Assembly: GCF_010389155.1 (NCBI RefSeq)
Contig: NC_057762.1
Location: 37,384,055 to 37,448,054, forward strand
Direction: 5' to 3'
DNA from: Erigeron canadensis
Lineage: Eukaryota; Streptophyta; Magnoliopsida; Asterales; Asteraceae
DNA length: 64,000 nucleotides
The position numbers were made by a program, and so were the translations under genes. The notes below the pieces were generated by a model. It made no database searches and was not told where the DNA came from. It saw only the letters and a program-made list of their open reading frames with translations. This document shows, one piece after another, positions 10,131-23,500 of this stretch; within the stretch, counting starts at the first letter, position 1; the number at the start of each line of letters is the position of its first letter.

Positions 10131-13100
10131 ATGTGGAAATTGAAGATCGCTGAGGGAGGGAATCCGTGGCTCCGGTCAACTAACGATCATATCGGCCGGC
10201 AAATTTGGGAGTTTGATCCCACCTTAGGCTCGCCTGAAGAACTCGCTGATATCGAAAAGGTTCGACAGACGTTTCACGAGAATCGGTTCGAAAAGAAGCA
10301 TAGTTCAGATCTGCTTATGCGCATTCAGGTACATTTCTTATTTCTATATGTATATGTGTATGTATATGTATCTTACGTTGTGTTATGTTATCAGATTTGT
10401 TGAGGTATTTTATAATTATTATATATGTATCTATTTATGTGTATATGATATGTAAGGGTTTAGAATGTGTTTATCTCAGATATAATTGAATAACGGAAAA
10501 TTCAAATAAGAAGCTTAGACCTACATAATTATTAGGTGTTATTTCACATGTGAATATCGGCGGAGGTCCTAATTGAGATCAGAGTTTTTTTTTTGAAAAC
10601 CACAGTCCACAGAGTTACTTTTTACTTCTCACATGATTTGATCTGTTACACATGTGATTTGGTTGTTCTCATGTGACGATGTATGTAAGTTATGTCGGCA
10701 TTTAGCGTTCGAGATTAGCCAATGCTGGTTATAATTGTGGCCTGTTTGTATGTATGTTGCATTTTGTTGTTAAACCAAAGCAACAAAATTAACATCACTA
10801 CATCAGGTAATATAATGTAGGGAGTGAAATGTATAATGTAAAAAAGTGAATATAAAAAGTTAAGAGGCATTGGAAACTTTAGTTGGCAGGTAGAGCAATG
10901 GCCTAATGGGCATCATGTACATGTTCAAATTTCAGGCCAATGGTCCCAAAAGTATAGTTAAATTGCTTATAATAATGCAATATAACATAATTGGTGATTC
11001 CAGTAAAACACCAGATATGATAATATGATGTATAAATATAGAAAGATAGCAGATACACGACACATGGCGGAACCAGAAAACCAACTAATAATTCATATGG
11101 TCCTACTTAAATTCAGCATTTAGTTCTCTCAACATCATATCTGTTCCATCTTATCTAGTGTGAATGTGGACCAATGACTTGAATTGAATATGCTTGGCTA
11201 GTTCATATGTCCCTTGTAATCTTGTATGATTTTGACTTAAAAATAGAAGGGTAGATTATAAATAAATTTTATTGTAAATCCTAGTGGTTACCAGATAACA
11301 TGGCCTAATAATGAACCATGGAGATGATAGATAATCTTTCCCTGTTTAGTTGACCCGCTGGATTACTCAAACGTAGGATGATAGTTAGGTATGTTGGGAT
11401 TAGACAAGCCTCTATATTACGTTGTTTTTATCTTTATATTCTCATTGCTGTTTTAATCTGAACACTGTAATGGACTCTTGATGGTGATATCTGAAATCCT
11501 AGCATCTTCTAAAAGAATGCTGATTTGATAGAACAAAAGATTGGAGAAAAACCTTTCCTGGCAGCTCTTTACTAATATCATATATATAAGGTAAGGTTCA
11601 TGTGAGAACCATTCACATATGAACATATGTAATATAAAGTATGATTTGTTAATATGCGAATGAATTTGTTCACGTATAGCATACATATGAACTTATCAAG
11701 TTATAATTTAAAGGTTCTCATGGTTCTTTCGTATCTAATTGGTATACAAGATTACAAGTAGTTATAGTTTCATAAGATTTTTTCCTCACATAAGGTATAT
11801 ACATTCGTTTCCAACTATATCTATTGTATACGAGTTCTGGTGCGGTCTTGAAAATCTTCAAGACAATTCTTATGCTAGTAACTGCTGACAAGTGTCATGA
11901 TCCATTTTACATTGTGTTGGACCATTTACTGACAGAAATACAGAATCTTCAATGTCTCTATAACATCAATTGATGAAACACCTTGATTTAGTTGTTCCAT
12001 TAGCTTCTTTTTTGGTTGCTTGCTCTAGTGTATTATTTGACTTCTAATGTTATATTTCATTTAATTTTCAAAAATTGTAGTTTGCAAAGGAGAAATCACT
12101 CTCTGTTTTCCCACCAAAAGTCAATATAAAAGATGCCGAAGATATTACAGATGATAAAGTAACAGATGTATTAAAAAGAGCTATTGGGTTCCATTCAACC
12201 ATCCAGGCAGATGATGGACATTGGCCAGGGGACTATGGTGGTCCTATGTTTTTATTGCCTGGTCTGGTTAGTCCTATTTTTCCTTCCATGAATTTTAGCA
12301 TTTTGTAAAAAAAATTTCAAGTTAAAAAAATTAAATTTTTTTTCACCATTGTGAGAGTTTCAGCTTTTCAGAATGGAAGACGTTATGTATTTACGTAGGT
12401 ACAACCTTCTTCAAGAGATGAATAGTCAATGTAAATGCTGATATTACAAAGCTTTATCAATGTATCAGGTTATTACTCTAACTATTACTGGGGCACTGAA
12501 TGCCGTCTTATCCAAAGAACATAAACGGGAGATGTGTCGTTACCTTTACAATCACCAGGCATGTATAGTTCAATGTTTTCTATTTGGGATATACCTTACG
12601 AAAAGTGTATAACTATAGTTGCTTCTTCTATCTTACGAACTTCTTTTAAAAGGATTCTTTATCATCTACATTTTGAAGAGTCATTGAGATTTTAATAAAA
12701 CTTCATTACCACAGAATATAGATGGTGGATGGGGTCTACACATCGAGGGTCATAGCACCATGTTTGGTAGTGCCTTGAACTATGTTACCTTGAGATTGCT
12801 TGGTGAAGGAGCTAATGATGGAGAAGGGGCGATGGAGAAAGGACGGAAGTGGATTTTGGACCATGGTGGTGCCACATATATAACATCCTGGGGAAAGTTC
12901 TGGCTTTCAGTATAGCAACTTGCCCTTGATCTTAGTTTAATTTATGTTTCCTATCTATTCATCTTATATGTTGCTAAAAACAGGTACTTGGTGTATTTGA
13001 ATGGTCTGGAAATAATCCATTGCCCCCTGAAATATGGATGCTTCCATATATCATTCCGATGCATCCAGGTACTCGCCTTTTATTAATCATTGTTATGCTT

Positions 13101-16100
13101 ATATATATATTATAATTGTTAGCAAGGACTTCTAATCCCTTCAATTCAATATCATTTATCTGTTAGCTCATTAGGTGCCAAAAAATAATAACTATACAGC
13201 TAAACTTCTATCCCACCATTTCAGGTAGGATGTGGTGTCACTGTAGAATGGTCTACCTGCCTATGTCATACTTATATGGGAAGAGGTTTGTTGGACCAAT
13301 CACATCCACAGTTTTAGCCTTGCGAAAGGAGCTGTTTACTGTCCCCTATCATGATGTAGACTGGAATGTTGCACGAAACCTCTGTGCAAAGGTTTGTTTA
13401 CTTGCTCTGTTCTCATGCTCTTATATGTGGTTTACAATAGCACTTACCACATATTGGAACTTATAAACGACCCAGGTTATTTGCTTTGAGTAATGGTACG
13501 GGTCCTCTGCTTTCAGTGTTCTTGGTGGTTATGATTTAACACAAAGTGAAAGTTCAAAAGAATTCTTTTTAGCTGTACTTGGAAATTTTTATTCCTGTTA
13601 GTATATTACTCTATGTGTTTGTGAACTTAACGGCTTGGCGCCATGTGGGAGAAGCACTTTGGAATTAGACTCACCTTTTTTCTAAGGAGCTACTTATTTT
13701 CTAGTTAACATCTTGCAAATTGACTTGTGCATAGTTTTCATTGTTTTTTATATTTTTTTTCTAGCTTTCAATCTGGATTTCTTGTTTATGAAATTCAGGA
13801 TGCAGTGCTTCTTTTATTTTGTATTTTGAAAAATAAACATAAAACACGAGTAACTCGTACATACATTGTTTGACAAACTGCAAGATGCAGCTATTTCCTA
13901 ATGCTACATAATTACTTGGTCATGCTAGTAATGCAAATATTATATTAATTCTACTCAATGTTATGTTTTAATGTGCTCCTGCTCCATGTTTGACCTATTT
14001 TGATTGGGGATTTGCAAACCGGGGCACTAGTTAGCAAATCTCTTTTGATTGATTGTAAGAATTATTGTCAACCATGTGCATGTAGAAAAATATTGGACAC
14101 CATAACATGTTTCTGGATCACCCGAGGTTTCCTTAACTACTTTCCTGGGTGTAGGCTTAGATGACCTAAACCGATATCATAGCCTTGTACATAGAATAGA
14201 AATTACGATATCATAGTTCGATAATATTTACCGAGGTAATCCTCCTTTACAATAAATACAAAAAAATTGCAGCTTTGTGTTAGAGTCTGAATGTGATTTG
14301 TGTACATATTTTTCTGTCTGCTACAGTCTTCCTGTAGTTAACTGCTTGTTGTGAATGAAAGACTATCATTATTACCTCTGATACTGTTAATATCTTTTTT
14401 CATTTGAATTTGTTTTAGACATCAACATGGAGGATATATTCCATTCACTTGTTTAACAGTTCTATTTTAAATTAATTTATCTTGTTGTAGGAAGATCTTT
14501 ACTACCCACACCCACTCATTCAAGACATTCTCTGGGCAGCTCTTGACAAGTTTGTGGAGCCTGTACTCATGAGTTGGCCTGGGAAGAAATTGAGAGAGAA
14601 AGCTCTTCACACTGCAATGGAGCATATCCATTATGAGGATGAAAATACTCGCTATATTTGCATAGGTCCAGTAAACAAGGTAAAAAGATTCTGAAAACTA
14701 TTGTGTTAACATATTTCTATCTTTGATTATACTTTATTCCTTTTGTTTAAAATAGTTCATGGGTTTATCGTTTTGATATCTCCAAAGCCTTCTCTTTTGA
14801 AACCTCATTGTTCTATTCTAGGTGTTAAATATGCTCTGCTGCTGGGCAGAAGACCCAAACTCAGAGGCTTTCAAGTTGCACCTCCCAAGAATAAATGATT
14901 ATTTGTGGCTTGCCGAAGATGGAATGAAGATGCAGGTATCAGACTTTACAATCTTACATTTTATATATACCTGTTTTTTCTTATATTGTGAAGGGTACCA
15001 AGCTGTCTACAGTTATTATTATTATTATTAAAGTCTAAAAAAGGAATTTCACTATATGAATAATCATCTAATGCAGGGATATAATGGTAGTCAACTATGG
15101 GATACTGCATTCACTGTTCAAGCAATTATTTCAACAAACCTTGTTGAAGAATTTGGTCCGACACTTAAAAAAGGACACATGTACATAAAGAACTCACAGG
15201 TTTGGAAAGTTAGACTTGCTCACCCTATCATTAAACCTAGTCGGTCTTTTTTTGAAATCTTTCCATTTGCTTTAAAGGTGTTAGATAACTGTTCTGGCGA
15301 TCTCGATTATTTTTATCGTCACATATCAAAAGGTGCTTGGCCTTTCTCAACTGCAGACCATGGCTGGCCCATTTCAGATTGCACTGCAGAAGGGCTCAAG
15401 GTAACTAGTATTTTATTCAAAAGGTCGATCTTTTTGCTTCTAGTATGCTAAGCATTTGACTTGCGTACTTATCTTTCTGCTAGGCTGTACTTATGCTTTC
15501 AAAATTGCCATCAGAAGTTGTTGATGAGCCATTGGATGCTAATCGGCTGTATGATGCCGTCAATGTTCTTCTATCTTTAATGGTAATTCTGGTTGTAATC
15601 ATCATTCTTTTGCATTTATTAATGCCCATGACTCACTGGTGTGAATATGTGTGTGTGTGCTCTGTATGGTCACTCTTGTTTAACTATCTGCATCTTTGTT
15701 TTTGGCTGTGAAACTTGTTGATCTAAACATTGATGCATTCTGACCGAATATCTGAGCATTTCTTTCCCTTTCATTGTAGAATGCTGATGGTAGTTTTGCA
15801 ACGTATGAACTAACAAGATCCTATAGCTGGTTGGAGGTAACACAAACAATTAATTTACAGTATCCTTGCAATATAAGTTTAATGATAGTAAAACATGTAT
15901 TTTTGACATTTCTATTTGTCTCTACAATCGTTTTTTCAGCTGGTTAATCCTGCTGAGACTTTCGGTGACATTGTTATTGACTATCCGTAAGATATCAAAA
16001 CCCCCTTCTCTAAATCTTTTTTCTTAATGTTTGAATTTTTGTTTACCTACTAGGTATGATCTTTCAGATATGTAGAATGTACTTCTGCTGCAATTCAAGC

Positions 16101-17758
16101 TCTGGTGGCATTTAAAAGACTGTACCCTGGGCATAGGAGAGAAGAAGTACAACATTGCATTGATAAAGCTGCCATGTTCCTTGAAACAATCCAAGAGTCA
16201 GACGGTTCATGGTTTGTTTTGCAGCTTATTATTGCAATGACTTAATCCATGCCAAAAATGTATGCACATTGGATTGACAATCTAGGTTTTGTTCTGAACA
16301 TTTTGCAAAATGCTCACTAGGTATGGGTCATGGGCTGTTTGCTACACATATGGCACATGGTTTGGAGTCAAAGGGTTAGTGGCTGCTGGAAGGAACTTTT
16401 CTAGCTGCTCTAGCATACGCAAGGCTTGTAACTTTTTGTTGTCAAAACAACTTGCTTCGGGTGGATGGGGAGAGAGCTACCTCTCTTGTCAAAATAAGGT
16501 CAAATTGAAACTATGTTGATAATGTTAATGTTCAAACGAATGCCAAGTACCAAACCTATAGACTTATCAATTTCGAATGTGTTGATGTTCTATGATAGGT
16601 ATATACCAACCTTGAGGGAAATCGCTCACATGTGGTAAATACGGGATGGGCTATGCTTGCTCTCATTGATGCTGAGCAGGTATGTTACCAAATGCTTTCT
16701 CCATTTTAGTTTTACACTGTCAGATGCTTATTCCTACTTGTAACAAAAATCAATAGTTCTAAAATATTTGTTGCTAATCAAGAAAAAACTTGTGTATATC
16801 TATCTAATTGTTTCAATACAATATCTAGAACAAGAATGATATTTAAGAATGTAAGGTACTAAATTGGAACCCTTGATTTGTGAGATACCCTAATAAAGTT
16901 GGAAATTTAGCTGTACAAAAATTACAATTATTTTCAACAAAGTAAAGCAATGGATAATTGAGAAATTGGTAAAGTGTTTTCACATAAACTGGACTCGGAA
17001 GTTATTCAACTTTCAAATTATTTTCAGGCCAAGAGAGATCCAACACCATTGCATCGTGCAGCAAGAGTATTAATTAATTCCCAGATGGAAAATGGAGATT
17101 TCCCGCAACAGGTAATCCTATGTCATTTTCCTTGTCTTTGACCGAAGTTATTAAATATGCATCTGCACGATGATTTGGGGCAAAGATAGAACATTCAGAA
17201 TCTAATTTGGTGGGCACAGTTTAGTGATGTTTGTAAGTAGATATTAAACAAGGAGGCCATGATTTGGGGGTTTTGGCCGTTGTGAATAAAAGTTAATTTT
17301 CAAAAAAAAAAAAACAAAAAAACAAGGAGGCCAAGTGGCAAGTGCCTTGTAAACATTTTTGCAGTTTTCAGCTATATTAACCATTAAAATAATGCACAGG
17401 AAAAATACCTATTGTATGTTGCATACAAATCAATTCAAGTATTAAACACTTGACAACTTGAAAATCTACAAAAGGAAAATCTCGTTTCTCAAATTGTATC
17501 TATATTTTTATATTGTTATTATTGTAATTAATCTCGTTCCCACAATATATTGAACTACGTTAAATTATGTTTGATTTAAATCAGAAACAATCCCATATTT
17601 CATAACAGCTTGTGAATTTAATTTTCTTTGAAATTGTGCAGGAGATCATGGGGGTGTTTAACAGGAACTGCATGATCACGTATGCTGCTTACAGAAACAT
17701 ATTTCCTATCTGGGCATTGGGAGAATACCGCTGCCGAGTACTTCAGGCACCGTCTTAG
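10131..17758 (+). CDS. CAS1: cycloartenol synthase (oxidosqualene cyclase), 758 aa, 18 exons
   Basis: Cyclises 2,3-oxidosqualene to cycloartenol, the first committed step of plant sterol synthesis, on ER membranes. Exons: 10131-10328, 12081-12266, 12469-12558, 12715-12909, 12984-13068, 13225-13391, 14491-14679, 14822-14935, 15077-15199, 15278-15400, 15484-15582, 15780-15836, 15940-15986, 16068-16211, 16321-16498, 16599-16679, 17028-17111, 17642-17758; the frame is open throughout. The protein starts [10 protein letters not shown] and ends [14 protein letters not shown]. The catalytic DCTAE motif begins at Asp483. The residues that separate cycloartenol from lanosterol, lupeol and amyrin synthases are all in place: His257 (MWCHCR), Tyr410 ([10 protein letters not shown]) and Ile481. 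Several QW repeats are visible, one with Met in place of Gln (SLMNADGS). Intron 3 has a GC donor. Length equals the Arabidopsis enzyme within one residue (recalled). The gene looks intact. Confidence 0.96.
10870..10970 (+). repeat. tRNA-derived SINE-like segment in CAS intron 1
   Basis: A box A-like motif (GGTAGAGCAATGG) is followed about 35 bp later by a degenerate box B (ATGTTCAAATTTC), the spacing of a pol III promoter. No cloverleaf or clear target duplication was identified, so this is a tentative SINE remnant, not a tRNA. Confidence 0.35.
11588..11735. repeat. small inverted-repeat element in CAS intron 1
   Basis: AAGGTTCATGTGAGAACCATT at the left and AAAGGTTCTCATGGTTCTTT at the right are approximate reverse complements enclosing about 110 bp of AT-rich sequence. 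A related motif (GATTCATGTGAGAACTG) occurs at 34750. Likely a MITE. Confidence 0.45.
12559..12714 (+). other. GC-AG intron (CAS intron 3)
   Basis: The exon ends ...AATCACCAG and the next bases are GCATGT; the acceptor is ACCACAG before AATATAGATGG. Frame and homology (NHQ then [10 protein letters not shown]) fix both borders. No GT donor nearby gives the conserved protein. Confidence 0.85.
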
Positions 17759-19038
17759 TTTAGCTTTTAACTGTAGCACACTACTTGCTATATTAATCAT
17801 CCCATTCATTTAAATTTTTCAACATAAAGGTTTTGAATGCTTTCCTTTGGTAGATCCTTTGAAATCTAATGTTCTGAGTAAATGAACCGGTAGTTCTGTA
17901 AAAAATGATGGTAAGAAAGTTACTTGCCAATTGCCATGATATAAAATTCGTGTAATCAAATAAATCATATGATAGAGGCCATGTACAAGAATTATATGAT
18001 AACATAGTAAACATAGTCTACAAGCTCTAACCGAACCTCTTGTTCAATTACACTCGTAGTTAATCTATCTACCATCTACCAATATGGCGAAATGTATAAA
18101 AGAGCTTAAATTCATTCTTACTTAAGTAATGTCCCTTAAATGGATTTCAAACATGAATCTTAACCATCCAAAACACGTAAAGGCTTTTGGGCTGGACCAA
18201 TCATACACAGACTTATTCTTATTTAAAGGAAAAGTGGAATGTATCTTTGATAATTGTAGAAAATAATGAGAGAAAGAGGAAAGGTGGGAGTCTTGAGACC
18301 ATCCTTAAGAATTTCAAGTTACACTGAAATTTAGTTTGTTGATGTTACTAGCTAATTAAGCCAGGTTTAACCCAGACTTATTAATAAAAGCTTTGTAATA
18401 TTAATATTAAGTTACTTATATAGCCGTTTCAAGGGAAAACATTTTTAGATGATTACATTTTAATTAATTTACTTGAGACTAGGCTATAAAAGAAATAAAT
18501 CATAAATCAATTAGAAAAGTATTTAAGTTTTATATAGGATGATGTCATAAATCAAGATAATAAAAAAATCAATATAAAAAAGTATAATAATAAGTAAGCA
18601 TTGAAAATAATGATGTCATGGGAATTTTGATTTATTTATATAAGAGATCGATGTTAGCAACACATTAAATCACTTTTATTTGTAATCCATTATATTGAAC
18701 AGAAATTTGATGTTAATTTGATGGTTTCAAAATAATGAGTTATCTGATTTGGTTTTAATCTTGTAGTTGAACTATATAAACCAAACCAATTTACAATTAT
18801 AATAAATCAAATATCTTAATGTGTTACTTGTAGATGAAATGTTAAATATACTTCAAATGATCATAGATATACAAACATGATTGATATAAACTTTAAAACA
18901 TTCATTCTATAAATTGTTTTGACAATAGTTTTATATTTTTTTACATGTGATGGTTTCTACATGGTTGGCAATCTCATTTTCTTAAATTATTATTTACTAG
19001 AAAATAGAGTTAAAGAAACATAACATTTGTAATCTTTT
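17759..19038. other. intergenic, 3' flank of CAS
   Basis: The CAS 3' untranslated region presumably occupies the first few hundred bases. The rest is AT-rich with no exon or RNA gene visible. The minus-strand ORFs at 17618-18014 overlap the last CAS exon and its 3' flank and lack recognisable features. Confidence 0.6.
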
Positions 19039-19694
19039 AGAGTGGGAGGAGTGCTTCACCACCCATTCCCTCCCCGGATTTTCACTCCCTCCCCGCCCAC
19101 TCCCTAAATGCACGGAGTGCTTCCCCGCCCCTCCCCACCCTTTTTTCTTTAATTATTTTTTTTATATATTTTAACAAATTAAAAGTTTAACTTATATTAA
19201 AAATACAACCACAAAATACAACCAAAAGACATAAATTTTTTATTCAACACACAAATAACTTAAACATAAACAACTTAAACATACAAACTAGGGCATCGAC
19301 CATCCGTATCTCATACAAAGCTCGTGTTTCCGCACCAATACCATCTCCAACCAAATCTTTTCGTTTTTTACTACCCATTTCGCGAATCATTTTTGTGAAT
19401 TTTGTATGAATTTGTGATTGAAAATTGAGAATGAATCAAAGAAAAAAAGAAATGATCGAATATAGTGGGCCCATGTCACTTTTGTTTTTTTTTTTTTTTT
19501 TTTTATTTTTATAGTAACGGTCGAATCAAATGGGATATAGTGGGCCCATGAATTTGTTTTTTTATAGTGGGCCCATGTCATTTTTTTTTATTTTTTTTAT
19601 AGTATCCATGCCGGTCACCACCCAACTGGTACCGGTACCACGGGGCGGTGTTCCCCCGATATCAGTGTGATGCCTATCCCACTCCGTCCACCCT
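19039..19694. mobile_element. MITE-like element with ~15-bp inverted ends
   Basis: AGAGTGGGAGGAGTG at 19039-19053 and the complement of 19680-19694 (AGGGTGGACGGAGTG) agree at 12 of 15 positions. The interior is C-rich near the left end and repeats ATAGTGGGCCCATG several times between 19460 and 19580. A short minus-strand ORF (about 19240-19391, MGSKKRKDLVGDG) is not recognised. No clear target duplication. Confidence 0.4.
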
Positions 19695-20569
19695 ATCTCT
19701 TGTAAAATTGCGACGACATCATTATCATTAAAGAAAAAAAAAACAGATTTGTCATTTTTAGACATTTTCTTATTAACTATTAGAGGATAATTTATAAGAT
19801 CATATATAAGTAAGCTTTGACTTTCTATTCCTTTGTTAGAAAGTATGTCAATTTTAAAATTTTAAATGTTAATAAGTATTCATATATATGTTTTTATTAT
19901 TGGATTACATGATGTATACAAATATTTTTTTGTATATTTAAATAAATTTTTTTTTGATTTGTCCGTGTACTTTTCATATTTTAATAGGTCCAAGTTATTA
20001 AAAATAAAATGATTTTAGTTTAAAATTTTTTTAAAAATATTTGATTTCTCTGGCTTACACTTATCCACTAAAAATCAAATATTTTGAATTAAACTTTTTT
20101 TAAAGTTAACTTATAGATTTGTTTTATTTAACTTAAATGAATGAATAAACTATTTTAATTTTTGTTGAAGGTAAATTAAAAATTGAGTTTGATTGGTTAG
20201 AAATATTTTTATTCAAAAACTTCTTTTAATTTTAACACCCGCGTGAAGTAACGTAGTAGCTTTACATAGACGCGACAGATGATCAACCGACCTCAATACA
20301 CAGGTATATACATAACCATTGCATACAGCTACACGATTTCTTTTTTGTATATGTGTTTCGGTATTTCAACTTTTTTTGCGTTGCATTTAGGGTTTTTCTT
20401 ACAAATTATCGCTTCTAGGGTTTGCATTCTGCAAATTGGTTTCTTCAAGAAACTGTCTTTTTTTTATTAATTTTATTTAAATTAAAGATTTCATGGTTTG
20501 GGTTTTTTTTCCATGATTTAGGGCTTTTTTAGTTCAATTTTTCCTCGTTCAATATTTACTCTCCATTTA
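19695..20569. other. intergenic, possible transcript leader near 20.3 kb
   Basis: AT-rich sequence with no firm gene. Around 20230-20480 the text resembles a plant 5' leader (GGGTTT and TCTAGGGTTTGC motifs, a CAG/GTATAT donor-like site), so a non-coding transcript could start here. There is no supporting coding sequence. Confidence 0.3.
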
Positions 20570-23500
20570 TCGTTTTTTTAGCAGTCAGTATAAGCTTTGA
20601 TGTAAATAATCGACCCTTTTTTTGTTTTTTTTTTTATCCATGAGCTGTGGTAGTAATCACGCTGATGAACCAATATCTTTTATTTTTAACTGATGTATGG
20701 TATCCAAATCATGTTATATTTAGCAGTCAGTATATGCTTTGATGTAAATCTATCTTTTAGTAGTCTATAGACCCTTTATATGTATTTTTCTATGGACCCT
20801 TTCCATGAGTAGCTTTCCGGTGTAAATTGACCCTTTGGTCAGTATGCTTTCCAGAGGCAACTATGGACCCTTTTCATAAGTATGCTTTCCGATGTAACTA
20901 TGGACCCTTATTGTCGGTATGTTTTCCCGATGTAACTATGGACCCTTTCTGTTGGTATGCTTTCCGATGTATCTATGGACCCTTTCTGTCGGTACGGATG
21001 TAACTATGGACATCTCGGTATGCTTTTCGATGTAACTATGGACCCTTTTTGTCGGTTCGGATGCAAATATGGACCCTTTCTGTCGGTACGCTATCCCGAT
21101 GTAACTATGGACCCTTTCTGTCGGTATGCTTTCCGATGTATCTATGGACCTTTTCTGTCGTTATGCCTTCCAATGTATCTATGGACCCTTTTTTGTCGGT
21201 ACGGTGTAACTATGGACCCTTTTTGTCAGTATGCTTTCGGATGTATATATGGACCCTTTTTGACGGTATGTTTTCCCGATGTAACTATGGACCCTTTCTC
21301 TCGGTATGCTTTCCGATGTATCTATGGACCCTTTTTGTCGGTACGGATGTAACTATGGACCCTTTTTGTCGGTATGCTTTTGGATGTATATATGGACCCT
21401 TTTTGTCAGTCGGGATGCAACTATGGACCCTTTTTGTCGGTATGCTTTCCGATGTAAATATGGATCATTTTTGTCGGTATGCTTTCTGAAATAACTGTAA
21501 GAATGGACCCTTTGTATCATTACCTTTCTGTTAGTATGCTTTCCGATGTGAATACAGACCCTTTCTTTTGGTATGCTATTACATGGATTAAATGGACCCT
21601 TAATGCCAGTATGCTTTCCAATGTTGACAATTGACCCTTTCAGTCAGTATGCTTTCAAGAAAAAAGTTTGAAGTCTTTAAAATGTGAACTGGTAATAACA
21701 TATGATGATTTACATGTCAAACTTTCAATGGATGGGTTAGTATGTGTGTCAAAGGTCTACTATTGAAGATCTGACTTGTAATCAATGACCTACTTTGGCG
21801 TACACTTATTATGTTGACAGTCATCCATTTTAGCCGTCAGTATTAGAACGTCTGCTATTCTATATGATGTAAGAATTGACCCTCAGGTAGGCTTTATGGT
21901 ATAAGGATCAACTCTTTCTGGTCAAAGAATGATTTTAACACCTTCATAATCAGAATGATGTTTTATCATATATTTTTTCCACTAATGGTATGGTATTTAG
22001 CCAAAGTTATTGGTGAGGGATATAACTTGTAGACGCGTTAATGGCTTTGTTACATCAGGTGTTAGAAAGTATTTCTTTGAAGTATGATGCGGTTGGTGGA
22101 TTTGCTCTGCAATGATATGCGTTAAGTATTCATGAGTTATTGTAACATGGCTATGGGTGTGTATTTTTTCTTTTTAATATTATTTTTTAGTTATGTGCCT
22201 TTTTTTAGTCGTGAGTATATGCTTTGATGTAAAATAATCAACCCTTTCACCTTGATCTGTGATGAGAAATTATATTTCTATTTTTAACCGATGGTATGTT
22301 ATCTATGTTCCGAATTCTGTTATATTTGGCGTGTAAATCTTTTGTCAGTATGCTGTCCAATATAGTCTATGGACCCTTTTATTTCATTACGCTTTTTTAT
22401 GGACCCTTTCCATGAGTAGCTTTCTGGAGTAAATTATGGAACCTTTTGTCAGTGTGCTTTCCGAGGTAACTATGGGCCCTTTCCGCCAGTTTGCTTTCCA
22501 ATGTACTATGGACCCTTTCTATTGGTATGCTTTCCGATGTAATTACGGACCCTTTCCTTTGGTATGCTTTTACCTGTATTAAATGGACCCTTAATGCCAG
22601 TGCTTTCTGATGTTAACAATGGACCCTTTTAGTCGCTATGCTCCCAAGAAAAATGTTTGCCTGTCTTTTACAGTGTGAATTGGTAATCACATTTGATGGT
22701 TTACAAGTCAAACTTTCAATCAATGGGTTGGTATGTGTGTCAAAGGTCTGCTATTGAAAATTTGACTTGAAAATGAGACTTTCTTCTGCTAATATGTTTG
22801 TTATGTTTAAATGGTCATCCTTTTTTGCCGGTAATCTATAGGATGTAAGAATTGACCCTCAAGTAGGCTAATGGTACAAGGATCAACTCTTTCTAGTACC
22901 GCCTTCATACTCGAAATCATGTTTTATCGTACATTTTTTCACTGCTAATATGGTATTTAGCCAAAGTTATTGGTGAGGGATATACCATATAGATTCGTTA
23001 ATGGCTTTGTTACACTAGGTGAAAGTATTTAGTTTGAATGCATTGAAAATATGATGGTGGATTTAGCTCTGCAAGATCCTAGGTGAAAGTTATTCATGAG
23101 TTACTGTAGCATGGCTATGGGTCAACTAGTTAGGACAAGTTGGAATATAAACATATCTAGATTTTACCCTCTTACAAGATCCTTCTCCTAGAAATTGGAT
23201 ATATTACTGTTTAAAGCTAGAAGTATGTGCCTCTTTGTGTTTTATCATATTTCTTATGCAGAGGATACCGGAAAATGTGTATCTTAAATATCCTATATAT
23301 TTTTTGGCTAGCAAAAGGCCAACATTGAATACAGAATTTTGTTCTATTGATTGGGTGGATTGATAATCCTTCTCATTTCTGTTGTTGGTCATGTGGGGAA
23401 GATGCTTAGGCAGCAGACTCGTCCCTAAACAAATAGCCCCAGGCAAAGTTGCGCAGTAAGGTTGACTTTTATTGATAATCCTTCTCAAGTTTTTGTGCTA

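Noticed and set aside
12901..12915. Premature stop (TTTCAGTATAG) in CAS exon 4
   Set aside because: The exon ends at TCA; GTATAG is the intron donor and the next exon supplies GTACTTGG, restoring SVLGVFEW.
15056..15451. 131-aa single ORF
   Set aside because: It reads through CAS exons 9 and 10 and the short intron between them; splice sites and homology define the true exons.
10131..17758. Lupeol or beta-amyrin synthase
   Set aside because: The motif is MWCHCR (not MLCYCR or MWCYCR), and His257, Tyr410 and Ile481 all match cycloartenol synthase numbering.
20957..21494. Repeat proteins of 131, 146 and 62 aa
   Set aside because: They are overlapping translations of the 37-bp minisatellite with no independent coding signal.
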